Source: a bacterium (GTDB lineage Bacteria > Muiribacteriota > UBA9980). From it: a stretch of 35,519 nucleotides of DNA. Of this stretch, positions 1-9,800 are shown piece by piece (position 1 is the stretch's first letter; the number at the start of each line of letters is the position of its first letter). The DNA is taken from positions 1-35,519 of the forward strand of contig JAKPTH010000542.1 of the NCBI GenBank assembly GCA_029571125.1, written 5' to 3'. Made by a program: the position numbers and the translations under genes. A model generated the notes under the pieces. That model was not told the DNA's origin. It made no database searches and worked only from the letters and a program-made list of their open reading frames with translations.

Positions 1-36
1 CACAATGGCCACTCGCTACGCTTCGTGGCCATTGTG
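1..36. repeat. Perfect 12-bp inverted repeat (cacaatggccac / gtggccattgtg) with 12-nt loop, at the window edge
   Basis: Positions 1-12 are the reverse complement of 25-36. The next ~50 nt is GC-rich and non-coding-like. Confidence 0.8.
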
Positions 37-86
37 CGGGAGAACCGGAGGCCCGCAACCCGGGGGACCGGGGAAGGCCGCGAACC

Positions 87-140
87 AAAACCGGACATTT
101 CTACTTAAATAAAAACCGGACATTTTAACTTTAACTTGAC
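87..140. mobile_element. Putative transposon/IS terminus: two direct copies of AAAACCGGACATTT at 25-bp spacing, followed by a TTGACA end
   Basis: aaaaccggacattt at 87-100 and 112-125, then aactttaacttgacac. On the minus strand this reads TGTCAAGTTAAAGTTAAAATGTCCGGTTTTT...AAATGTCCGGTTTT, like the ends of DDE-integrase type elements (IS21/IS481-like) with repeated transposase sites. No transposase ORF is in the window. Confidence 0.45.
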
Positions 141-273
141 ACACCATATTTATTATGTTTGATATTATACAAAAAATATGATATTATTATATGCCTCCTG
201 AAAGCGAAGCTTTAATTACTATGTATTTCAGAAGTTTTCCATTTAGATTTTACAAACCGTATAACCTGTTTTT

Positions 274-1128
274 ATGCAAAACACAAAAAATAAAATCGAA
301 CAATTTTATAAAGATATAGTCGAAAAACTTCCCGTGCCTGTAAGAATAAGCAATTGCGACGGCGACATCATTTACATTAATCCAAAATTCACACAGACTT
401 TCGGCTACGAGCTCAGCGATATCCCCACGATTTCGGCATGGCGAAAAAAAGCCTATCCCGACGCCAAATACCGTAAAAAAGTAGATTACGAGTGGAACAG
501 CGAAGTAAAGCAAATAATCAAAACAAAATCGGATATGCGCGAATATTACTCCATAAGCTGCGCCGACGGCACTAAAAAAAATATCGAAGTCACCTTCACC
601 GTAGCCGATAATATAATATACGCGGTAATGAACGACGTAACGGAAATGATATCGCTTCAAAGAAAAATATCCGATTTCAAAAAACAGCTATTCGAAGCTA
701 CCGCCAAACTGGATAATAAAAACACTGCCCTGACCGAAGTTATCAACCAGGTCGAAACTGAAAAAGAAAAAATTAAAAAAGACATATATAAACGGATCAG
801 CGATTATTTTTTAAAGATCAAAGGCGGCCATAAATCGGTATACTCTAATTACTTGAAAATAGCGCCCGAGCTTATAGTAAAAAAAACCAAAGAGCTTATA
901 TTCGCCTCGTCCGATAAAGACGCCGTCAATTTAAAAACTATACTCACGCAGCGCGAATTAAAAATATGCTCTCTCATCAAAAAGGGATATTCATCCAAAG
1001 AAATTTCCAAAATGCTTAACATATCAATCAGGACCACCGAAAATCACCGCAACAGCATAAGAAAAAAACTGCTGATCACCGCAAATAAAACTTCTCTCTA
1101 CAATTACCTTCAAAACACTATTATTTAA
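274..1128 (+). CDS. PAS-domain protein with C-terminal LuxR-type helix-turn-helix
   Basis: PAS-like N-terminus (VPVRISNCDGDIIYINPKFTQTFGYELSDI) and LuxR HTH (LTQRELKICSLIKKGYSSKEISKMLNISIRTTENHRNSIRKKL). Confidence 0.85.
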   Translation: MQNTKNKIEQFYKDIVEKLPVPVRISNCDGDIIYINPKFTQTFGYELSDIPTISAWRKKAYPDAKYRKKVDYEWNSEVKQIIKTKSDMREYYSISCADGTKKNIEVTFTVADNIIYAVMNDVTEMISLQRKISDFKKQLFEATAKLDNKNTALTEVINQVETEKEKIKKDIYKRISDYFLKIKGGHKSVYSNYLKIAPELIVKKTKELIFASSDKDAVNLKTILTQRELKICSLIKKGYSSKEISKMLNISIRTTENHRNSIRKKLLITANKTSLYNYLQNTII

Positions 1129-1138
1129 GGATTTATAA

Positions 1139-1192
1139 ATCCCCGGATTTTCTTTACTTAATAAGAAATCCGGGGATCCTTTTATAATTTTT
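1139..1192 (+). terminator. Intrinsic terminator after the PAS-LuxR gene
   Basis: atccccggattt...aaatccggggat hairpin followed by ccttttataattttttt. Confidence 0.75.
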
Positions 1193-1205
1193 TTCGAAAA
1201 TATTT

Positions 1206-1234
1206 TCGACAAACTTTAAATTTTATGTTATAAT
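1206..1234 (+). promoter_or_regulatory. Sigma70-like promoter (TCGACA - 17 nt - TATAAT, with TGn extended -10)
   Basis: TCGACA at 1206-1211, tgtTATAAT ending 1234, about 38 nt upstream of the radical SAM ORF. Confidence 0.5.
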
Positions 1235-1271
1235 AAAAACATAGAAACTTTAATTTGACCGGAGTACGTTT

Positions 1272-2606
1272 ATGGACGTTAAAGACAAGCTTAAAATACT
1301 GTCCGCCGCCGCTAAATACGATGTTTCATGCGTATCGAGCGGGAGCAGCCGTCAGAATACCGCGGGCGGCATCGGCAACGCCGCCGAAAGCGGCATCTGC
1401 CACACATGGGGCGCCGACGGGCGCTGCGTATCCCTTTTAAAAGTGCTTCTCACCAATAATTGCATCTATAATTGCGCGTACTGCATAAACCGCGCGACCA
1501 ACGAAGTGCCGCGCGCGTCGTTTACCGTAGATGAAATCGTGGATCTTACCATTAATTTTTATATAAGAAACTATATAGAGGGCCTGTTTTTAAGCTCGGG
1601 CGTGGAAGTAAACGCCAATTACACCATGGAGCGAATGCTTCTTGCCGTAAAAAAACTCCGGCTCGAAAAGAAGTTCAACGGCTATATCCATTTAAAGGCC
1701 ATACCTGGCGCTGATTACAGTCTTATATCCGAAGCCGGAATGTACGCCGACAGAATGAGCGTAAATATAGAACTTCCGAGTGAAGAGAGCCTCAAGGCGC
1801 TCGCGCCCCAAAAAAATAAAGAAAATATACTTCTGCCGATGAAACGCATCGGCGCCGAAATAATAGAAAAGGCCGAAGAGCACAAAAAAAACTACAAAGC
1901 GCCGCAGTTCGTTCCGGCGGGCCAGAGCACGCAGCTTATAATAGGCGCCTCGCCCGAACCGGATTATAAAATCATAAAACTATCCGAATCGCTCTATGAT
2001 AAGTTCAATTTAAAGCGCGTATTTTATTCCGCTTATATTCCAGTTTCAGACAATCCTAAACTTCCCGTCATATCCAAGCCGCCGCTTTTGCGCGAGCACC
2101 GGCTTTACCAGGCGGACTGGCTGCTTCGCTTCTACGGATTTCTCGCCGACGAGCTGGTCAACCCCGCGCGGCCTCAGCTGGACGCCGCTCTCGATCCCAA
2201 AGCCGCATGGGCGATCAATAATCTTCAAAATTTCCCGGTCGAGATCAACCGCGCGAGTTACGAAACCATATTACGAATACCCGGCGTAGGAGTGCGCTCC
2301 GCCAAAAAAATCGTCACGGCCAGGCGCGTGCACGCCCTTAACTTCGACGATTTAAAGCGGCTGGGAGTGGTTTTGAAGCGCGCTAAATATTTCATAACAT
2401 GCTCGGGTAAATATTACGAAAAACTGGTATTCGAAGAAAGCTCGCTGCGCGTTAAATTAATAGGGCCACCCCCGGCGCTCCCCGGCTCCGGCGCAGCCGG
2501 ACTGAAAAAGAAAAAAGAAGACGAAGACCAGCTTTTACTTTTTGAAAACGACGTTCCGCACGACGTTTCAACCAATATAAGCGCGGCCGTAACGGGGGAA
2601 TTTTAA
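1272..2606 (+). CDS. Putative DNA modification/repair radical SAM protein with helix-hairpin-helix (TIGR03916-like)
   Basis: CX3CX2C (NNCIYNCAYCINR) and C-terminal HhH (ILRIPGVGVRSAKKIVTARR). Stop codon directly abuts the next ORF. Confidence 0.85.
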   Translation: MDVKDKLKILSAAAKYDVSCVSSGSSRQNTAGGIGNAAESGICHTWGADGRCVSLLKVLLTNNCIYNCAYCINRATNEVPRASFTVDEIVDLTINFYIRNYIEGLFLSSGVEVNANYTMERMLLAVKKLRLEKKFNGYIHLKAIPGADYSLISEAGMYADRMSVNIELPSEESLKALAPQKNKENILLPMKRIGAEIIEKAEEHKKNYKAPQFVPAGQSTQLIIGASPEPDYKIIKLSESLYDKFNLKRVFYSAYIPVSDNPKLPVISKPPLLREHRLYQADWLLRFYGFLADELVNPARPQLDAALDPKAAWAINNLQNFPVEINRASYETILRIPGVGVRSAKKIVTARRVHALNFDDLKRLGVVLKRAKYFITCSGKYYEKLVFEESSLRVKLIGPPPALPGSGAAGLKKKKEDEDQLLLFENDVPHDVSTNISAAVTGEF

Positions 2607-3392
2607 ATGGGCGCGACGTACATATACGACGACAGCTTCGACGGACTTTTAACGGCGCTTTTTACGGCCCACTGCGCCGCCGTTAAGCCCGAAGCCATAG
2701 CGGCGGAAAGCGAATTCGAAGACGGGCTTTTCGCCGAAAAAATCACCGTAAAAACCGACCCGGACATGGCTGCCGGCGCCGTAAATATAATATCTAATTT
2801 CATTTCTCTGGACGCCATGCATAATATCTTCTATGCCTTTTTAGCCGAATCCGAAAACCACGGCGGCGTAATTTACGATTACTTCAGCTTTGGCGTCGAA
2901 AAAGGCCGCGCCGTCGACAAATTTCTTCATGATCCGCGCGTTATAGGCGTGCATAAACTCCGCGACAAACTGCACTGCGAAAAACACAGGCTGCTCGGGC
3001 TTATAAGATTCAAAAAAGTGGAAACCGGAACGGCCGATTCAAAAAATCCGGCCGGACATCTTTATTACGCCAGCATAGAGCCCGACAACAACGTAATAGG
3101 CCTCGTGGCGCCGCATTTTGCGCACAGACTCCCGGGCGAACCCTGGATGATACACGATCTGAAACGCGGCATAGCGGCCTTAAACAACGGACAAGGCCGG
3201 GGCGCGAACTGGTCGATCGTGGACATCTCATTAAACGCCGCGCCGCAATCGGCGGAAAAAGAAGACCTCTACCAGGACCTCTGGCGGGCATTCCTCAAAA
3301 GCCTCGTCATAGAAACTCGAATAAATCCTAAACTCCAGAAACGATGCATGCCCGTCCGCTACTGGAAGCATCTCGTGGAAATGTCGAAATAA
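2607..3392 (+). CDS. TIGR03915-like putative DNA metabolism protein (DUF4130), partner of the upstream radical SAM protein
   Basis: ATG immediately follows the upstream TAA. YIYDDSFDGLLTALF N-terminus, HDPRVIGVHKLRDKLHCEKHRLLGLIRF and FAHRLPGEPWMIHDLKRGIAALNNG motifs. Confidence 0.8.
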   Translation: MGATYIYDDSFDGLLTALFTAHCAAVKPEAIAAESEFEDGLFAEKITVKTDPDMAAGAVNIISNFISLDAMHNIFYAFLAESENHGGVIYDYFSFGVEKGRAVDKFLHDPRVIGVHKLRDKLHCEKHRLLGLIRFKKVETGTADSKNPAGHLYYASIEPDNNVIGLVAPHFAHRLPGEPWMIHDLKRGIAALNNGQGRGANWSIVDISLNAAPQSAEKEDLYQDLWRAFLKSLVIETRINPKLQKRCMPVRYWKHLVEMSK

Positions 3393-3436
3393 CCCCTCCC
3401 CCTGACAGGCTCGGGAGCCGGCGTAACCCCGGCCGG

Positions 3437-3870
3437 CTATCCCATGCTCACAATAAGCTTTTCGAGCCTGGTTATCTTTTCGGCCATGAGCTTGAGCATT
3501 TCGCTAACGGCGCGCGGATTTTTCATTATGCGCCCGTTGATTCTGTCAAAATTAAACGCGAGCACCAGCGAATCGCCCATTATGGATTCCGCCGTAATGG
3601 TGGAAGGCTTGTTCAAAACGAAATTCTCCTCGCCGACTATGCTCTGAGGACCGGCCACCATAAGCGTCCCGGTCCATCCGTCGATGGAGTTGCGGCATAT
3701 TTCTATAAAGCCGTCCATTAAAACGTAAAACTCGTTACTGTAAACGCCTTCCCACAGCAAATCTTCGTTATTTTTAAAGACTTTCTGACGGGCCGTTCCG
3801 GCTATTTTTATGAGCTCGGCTTCGCTGAATGACGAAAATACGGAAATATTCCTTAGAAAATCTATTCTTT
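3437..3870 (-). other. Cyclic-nucleotide-binding (Crp/cNMP)-like domain at the NRPS C-terminus
   Basis: FLRNISVFSSFSEAELIKIAGTARQKVFKNNEDLLWEGVYSNEFYVLMDGFIEICRN...GPQSIVGEENFVLNKPSTITAES follows the cNMP-binding fold pattern, but the usual phosphate-binding Arg (PRxA) is replaced (PSTITA). Confidence 0.8.
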
Positions 3871-6800
3871 CGCCAAACGCGCGCGTGATCATCTTAGAAA
3901 GTTTTTCGGTCTCGAGCTTCGGCCATTCAAAACCGGCCCGCCGCAGGATCGTTTCGGTTTTATCCGACAGCACGCTGAAGTACGCCTCCTTTTTATCGGA
4001 GTCGTCGAGCCAGCCCATGTGCGTCATGATCTGGCCTATATAATCAGCCATACCCTTTTTATCGTAGTTGTCGTATAAATGTTCTATGAATTTTTTAAGT
4101 TCCAGCCGCTCCACGTTAAGTTCCAGCGCCTCGTCGGTCAGAAGCTCTGAAAGTTTGACGGTTTCGGGATTCCATATGTGAAAAATCTCGTTATCGAGTC
4201 CGGCGCGGCCGAACAGCAGGCATATGGCCCGCGAAAGATGATTCACGAACGAAAATTCAGCTTCGTCGAGAGCTTCAGGCACCGCGCCTATATTTAAATA
4301 AGATTTTATCTGGTTATAAAAAGCGTTGTCTTCGATATTTTCCTGGTAAAGCCCCGAGTCGGAGTTGAACACTATATTTCCGACCCTGTATATGCTGGCG
4401 TTCAACCCGGCGTTTCTGGCGTTTATGACTTCCTTCTCGGCGAGAAATTTAGTTTTGAGATAATAGTTATCGTGCTTCTGGCCGAAGTCCGTATCGTACT
4501 CGGTAAACACGGCAAATTCACGGTCGTCTAAAGTTCCGGATGCGACGGATACGGTGGATATATAGCTGAAATCTTTCTTTTTTGAGGCGGAAGCGAATTT
4601 CAACAGATTCGCGGTCGAAACTACGTTGCCGCTGAAAAATTCTTCATAGTGGCCGTAATGCTTGACTATGGCGGCTGAATGTATTACGGCGTCCACGCTT
4701 TCGGAAAGCGCGGCGTATTCTTCTATTGAAAGCCCCAGATTTTCCGCCGACAGATCGCCCCTGTAAATTTTCACTTTTTCGAATTCAGCGCTGTTTATGA
4801 CGTCGCCGCCGAAATAATATTCGAGCTTGGCACGCACTCTGGCGGCCGCGTCGTCATTATCTTTTCCCCTTACGATAAGCGTGAGCCCGCAGTCCATACT
4901 GAAAATTATTTCGCGTAAAAGATGAACGCCGAGAAAGCCGGTGCCGCCCGTCAAAAGGATATTTTTGTAATTTTTGCCCTTCGAAAAATCCATTGCTTCA
5001 TATTTTTTATTCTTAAGGCTGTATTCCCTGGAAATCCTCTCATATTCACTTATGAATTCGGGGCTTTCGGAAATATCGCCGCCTTCGCCGCTTTCTTCCA
5101 TGATAGCGGCCAGCTTCAGCTTCAGACCGTCCTGCCTGGGCTTGATATTTTTGGCGAGTTCTACCAGTACCTGATATTCGAATATTTCATTTATAGAAAC
5201 GTCGAAGTGCCTGGAAAGTTTAGAAACGGCCGCTATGGCCTTTATAGAATTTCCGCCGGCAAGGAAGAAATTGTCCGTGACGCCGATCTTTTCGAGCCCC
5301 AGCACTTCCTTCCATACCTTCGCTATCTTTATCTCGTTCGGCGTAGAAGGCTCTATATATTCGGATTCCGCGCTCTTGATTTCCGGAGACGGAAGCGCCT
5401 TCTTATCTATCTTGCCGTTCGGCGTCAGCGGCATTTGATCCAGCCGAGTAAAATAAGAAGGAACCATATATTCAGGAAGCTGTTTAGCTATAAGCTTTTT
5501 AACGGATTCAACGTCGAAGTTTTCAGCGCCGCTCACTATATAAGCCGAAAGATACCTGTTGCCCGAAGCATCGGCCAGATCTATTACAACGGCGTCTTTT
5601 ACATTTTCAACCTTGAGTATCTGCTGCTCTATCTCGCCAAGCTCTATGCGGTAACCCCTTATTTTAACCTGCTGATCGATTCTTCCAAGAAATTCTATAT
5701 CCCCGCAGGTAGTCCATTTAACCAGATCTCCCGTTTTATAAAGCATCGAATTTAGACCGCATGTTTTAAACGGGTTCTCTATAAACTTCTCGGCCGTAAG
5801 CTCGGGCCTGTTCAAATAGCCGCGCGCCATCTGCGCGCCCGATATGCACAGCTCGCCGGGCACGCCTATAGGAACGGGATTGCCGTTTCTATCCAGAACA
5901 TAAAGCCATGTATTAGCCAGGGGCTTGCCTATCGGAATATTGTCGTATAATTTATCCACCACGAACGCCGTGGCCGAAATAGTGTATTCCGTCGGGCCGT
6001 ATTCGTTTACCAGCCTGAATTTTGAAGGCTTATAAGTCCTGAGCTTGTCGCCGCCGGTAACCAGCGTCTTAAGCGAGCGGTTTTCGGCGCTTTCCATGAA
6101 CTGCTCGCAGAACTGCGTGGGAAGGTTGGTTATGGTTATGTTGTTTTCGTTGAAGTAATCGTTCAGTTTTTCCGGAGACAGCCTCAACTCGTCCGCTATT
6201 ATGTGAAGCGCAGCGCCGCACGTTATAAACGGCGTCATCTCCCATATTGAGGCGTCGAAGCTGAACCCCGAATAGGCCGCCGCGTTATCGGCGAATGTCA
6301 CGCCGTGGAACTTGTTATGCCATTTGCACAGGTTGACCAGGTTTCTGTGCTCTATCATGACGCCTTTCGGTTTTCCGGTCGAACCGGACGTATATATGAC
6401 GTAAAGCAGGTCGCTCGATTTATTCACGTTTTCAAGCTCGGCCGGGCTTTCGCTAATATAATCGCGAGCGTCGAGGTCTATCCATTCGCCCTTGAACCCG
6501 TCAACTCTTCCCCTCAGCGCAGAATGCCCCAGAAGCGCTATGGCGCCGCTGTCTTCCAGCATATACATTATCCTGTCGTCGGGGTATGACGGGTCTATCG
6601 GAAGGTAGGCCCCGCCGGCTTTTATTATCCCGAGCATCGATATTATTATGTCCTCCGAGCGGTTTATCAGTATCGCGCTCACCGAGCCGGGCTTTATTCC
6701 TTTCTTGCGAAGACGCGCCGCCAGACGGTTGGTTATCTCGTCAAGCTCGCGGTACGTATATTTTTTATCCCTGAAAACCAGCGCCGTTTTCTGAGGATAG

Positions 6801-9800
6801 CCCGCGGCAGCCTCTTTGAACAGATCCTGTATCGTGGCGTCAAAAGGCACCTCCAGCGCGGTATCGTTAAATTCGACGAGAATCTTATTCTTTTCGCTTT
6901 CAGGCAATAAATCGTATTCGTCCACAGGCTTATTCGCGTCGCGAATAACTTCGTCCACGAGTTTTTCAAAATGCGCTGAAATCAGCTCTACGAAAGCGGC
7001 TTCGTAAACGTCGGCGTTATAATTGAACCGGACCGCTATCTCCTTCGCCGGCGCCATAACGACGCTGAAATCGTAACTCACCTGGTCGAATCCCGATTCT
7101 TCGCGCAGCGAAAAGCCTTCGGGCAGCTCCAGTGATTTATCCGAAAAAGTTTGAAGCGTAAGGAATGTATCGATTAGCTCCGAACGCAGGCTCGACTGCG
7201 ATTGTATTTCGGCGAGAGGAAGATATGAATGCTTGTCGGACATAAGGGCGTTTTGCTGTACCGCTTTTAAAAGTTCTTCAAAAGTTATTTTATCATTGGC
7301 GCTTATGCGCACCGGTATGGTATTTATAAAAAGCCCTATCATTTCATCTATTCCAGCCACGTTCGCGCCGCGCCCGGACACCACCACGCCGAAAACAGCG
7401 TCGTTACTGTTGTTATATCTCATCAGCATAATGCCCCACATCACCTGCAGCACTATGCCGAGCGTAACGTTATTTTTCCTGGCTATCGCCTGCAGTTGCA
7501 AAACCTTTTCTTCCGGAACCACTATATTCCGGTCGGCGAAATTCGGCCGGTCCGCGCTTTTTTTCAACCGTTTTTTATTGGGCACGACGGTCGGCGCGTC
7601 AAGGCCGGCAAGGTAGCCGCGCCAGTACCGCCTGGATTCGTCTTTATCGGCGGCTTCGAGCCATTGAATGAAATCAGAGTAGGGCCTGCTTTCGAACTCT
7701 TCGATTTTTTTTCCGGACTTGATAAAGCAATAATCCGCGAATAAAGACTTTTCTATTATTCCCATGCTCCATCCGTCCACGATTATATGCATGAAACTGA
7801 CTATGACGGCGCTTCGCTTATCCGATAATTTCAATACGGCCGCCCTTACAAGCGGCGCTTTAGAAAGGTCGAACCCGCGCTTCCTTTCCTCTTCGGCCGC
7901 GCGTTCGATCTCCAGTTTTTGCTCTTCGGGCGAAAGGCCGCGTATGTCGTAAAAAGCGATCGGCGTTTCAACTTTTTTTAAAACGACCTGCCTGATGCGC
8001 TCGAGCCCGTCGATCACAAAGCCGGTCCTGAAAACATCATATTTTGAAATCATTCTTGAAAAATTACCGGCGAAAAGCGCGTCATCCATTTCGCCTGTGA
8101 ATTCATAATTGCTCTGCTCGAAATACGCTGCCGAATCTTTCCCGGCCGACATATTTAAAAATATCATGCCTTCCTGCATCGGGGCCAGAGGATATATTTT
8201 TTCAATATTATCGCCGTAAACGGATCTTATCAGATTGAACTCTTCCAGAGTAAGAGCGGAATCCGCTATATCCGAGGGCGTATATTCGCGATCGCGCCCG
8301 GCGCAATGATCCGCGATGTTTTTAAGCGCGGCGGCATAGCAGCCTGCAAGTTTTGCTGCCGTTTCGCCTTTATACTGGAATTTATTGTAGCCTATTGAAA
8401 TATTAAGGGCGCCGTTATTTATTATAGTAGTTATGAACAGCTTAAAGTCGAGGGCTTCGTCGGGGCCGGAATCCTCTCCTGCGTGAATATCTGCTAAATT
8501 AAAAAAGCCGCCGCTTTCAACGTCATTACCGATCCCTATTTCGCCGAAATGATTGAATTCGATCTCGGGCCTTAATTTTTCGGGCCAATCGCCTTTCAGT
8601 TCCGGCGGCGTGAGCTCGTGGATTATTTCATACGCGACCCCGCGCTCGGGAATATGGCGCATATATTCCTTGTTGATCTTGATAATATCGGCTAACTCGC
8701 CCGATTCGGCCGAGAGGACCACGGGATATGTCGAGGTAAACCAGCCCACCGTTCGCGTTATATCGGCGCCTATAACTTCCTCGCGGCCGTGGCCTTCCAT
8801 CGTGACCGCCGTTTTTTTGACAGAACCGCCGCTCCATTCTTTAATAGCTAAAACAAGCCCCGACAGCAGGACTTCATTTACATTCAGCCCGTACGCTTTG
8901 CGGCAGCCTTCAAGCAGGGCGGACGTCGCCGGCGCGTCGACGGAAATTTCTTCCCTGATAAGATCGGCGTAAACCGAGCTTTCAGGATCGCTCACGTCGG
9001 CCGGCAGAGGGTCTATCCTCGTGCCGTCAACTTTTTTCCAGTATGGAAACTCTTTCGAAACGGCACTGCTTTTTGCATACTGAGAAAGCTTTTCGGCCCA
9101 TTGCATAAACGGCGCCGTTCTTTCGGGCAGCTCCGGCTTATTCCCCGCCGCTATAGCTTTATAAGCGGTTTCGAGGTCCTCTACGATTATATTCCATGAA
9201 ACGCCGTCAACTACCAGATGATGTACGATAAGCGCTACATAATCGCCGACGCCGTTTGCGGGATCGCCTTTAAAAAGGCCGGCCTGCAAAAGCGGCCCTT
9301 CGCTCAAGTTTATGCCTTCCTGCAGCCGCGACGCCTTACGGTGTATTTCTTCGACCGCTTTATCGTTATCGCCGGCTTCCAGATTGAATATAATTAAATT
9401 AAAAAGCGGGCCTTCGTCTATTTTACGGTTGTACTGCCTTATATTATTTTCATTGAATCCGTAAACCATCCTTAAAGCGTCGTGATGCCTTGCGAGCGCG
9501 GCGAGCGCTTCTTTTAAAAACTCCTCATTTACGGGCTTCGCCGCTTTGAGCAGATTCGAATGGTTCCAGTGGCTGGGATTTTTTAATTTTTGCGAAAAAA
9601 ACCAGCGCTGAATGGGCGTAAGCATGACTTCGCCATAAACCGGGCCGGCCGCGGCCGTTTCTTCTATCCGCTCGAGCTGCGGGGCGAGCTGCGCGACCGT
9701 CGGGGTCGCAAAAAGTTTTCTGGTCTCGAGCTTGAAATTAAATTTTTTAAGGCGCGCGCCGGCCTGAATGGATTTTATAGAATCGCCGCCGAGGCTGAAG

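Noticed and set aside
250-660. 136-aa minus-strand ORF
   Set aside because: Antisense to the PAS domain of the 274-1128 gene; Tyr/Phe-rich with no family signal.
4922-5755. 277-aa plus-strand ORF inside the NRPS gene
   Set aside because: Antisense shadow of the R/T3/A3-coding strand; no recognisable family and Arg/Tyr/Phe-rich composition typical of spurious complement-frame translation.
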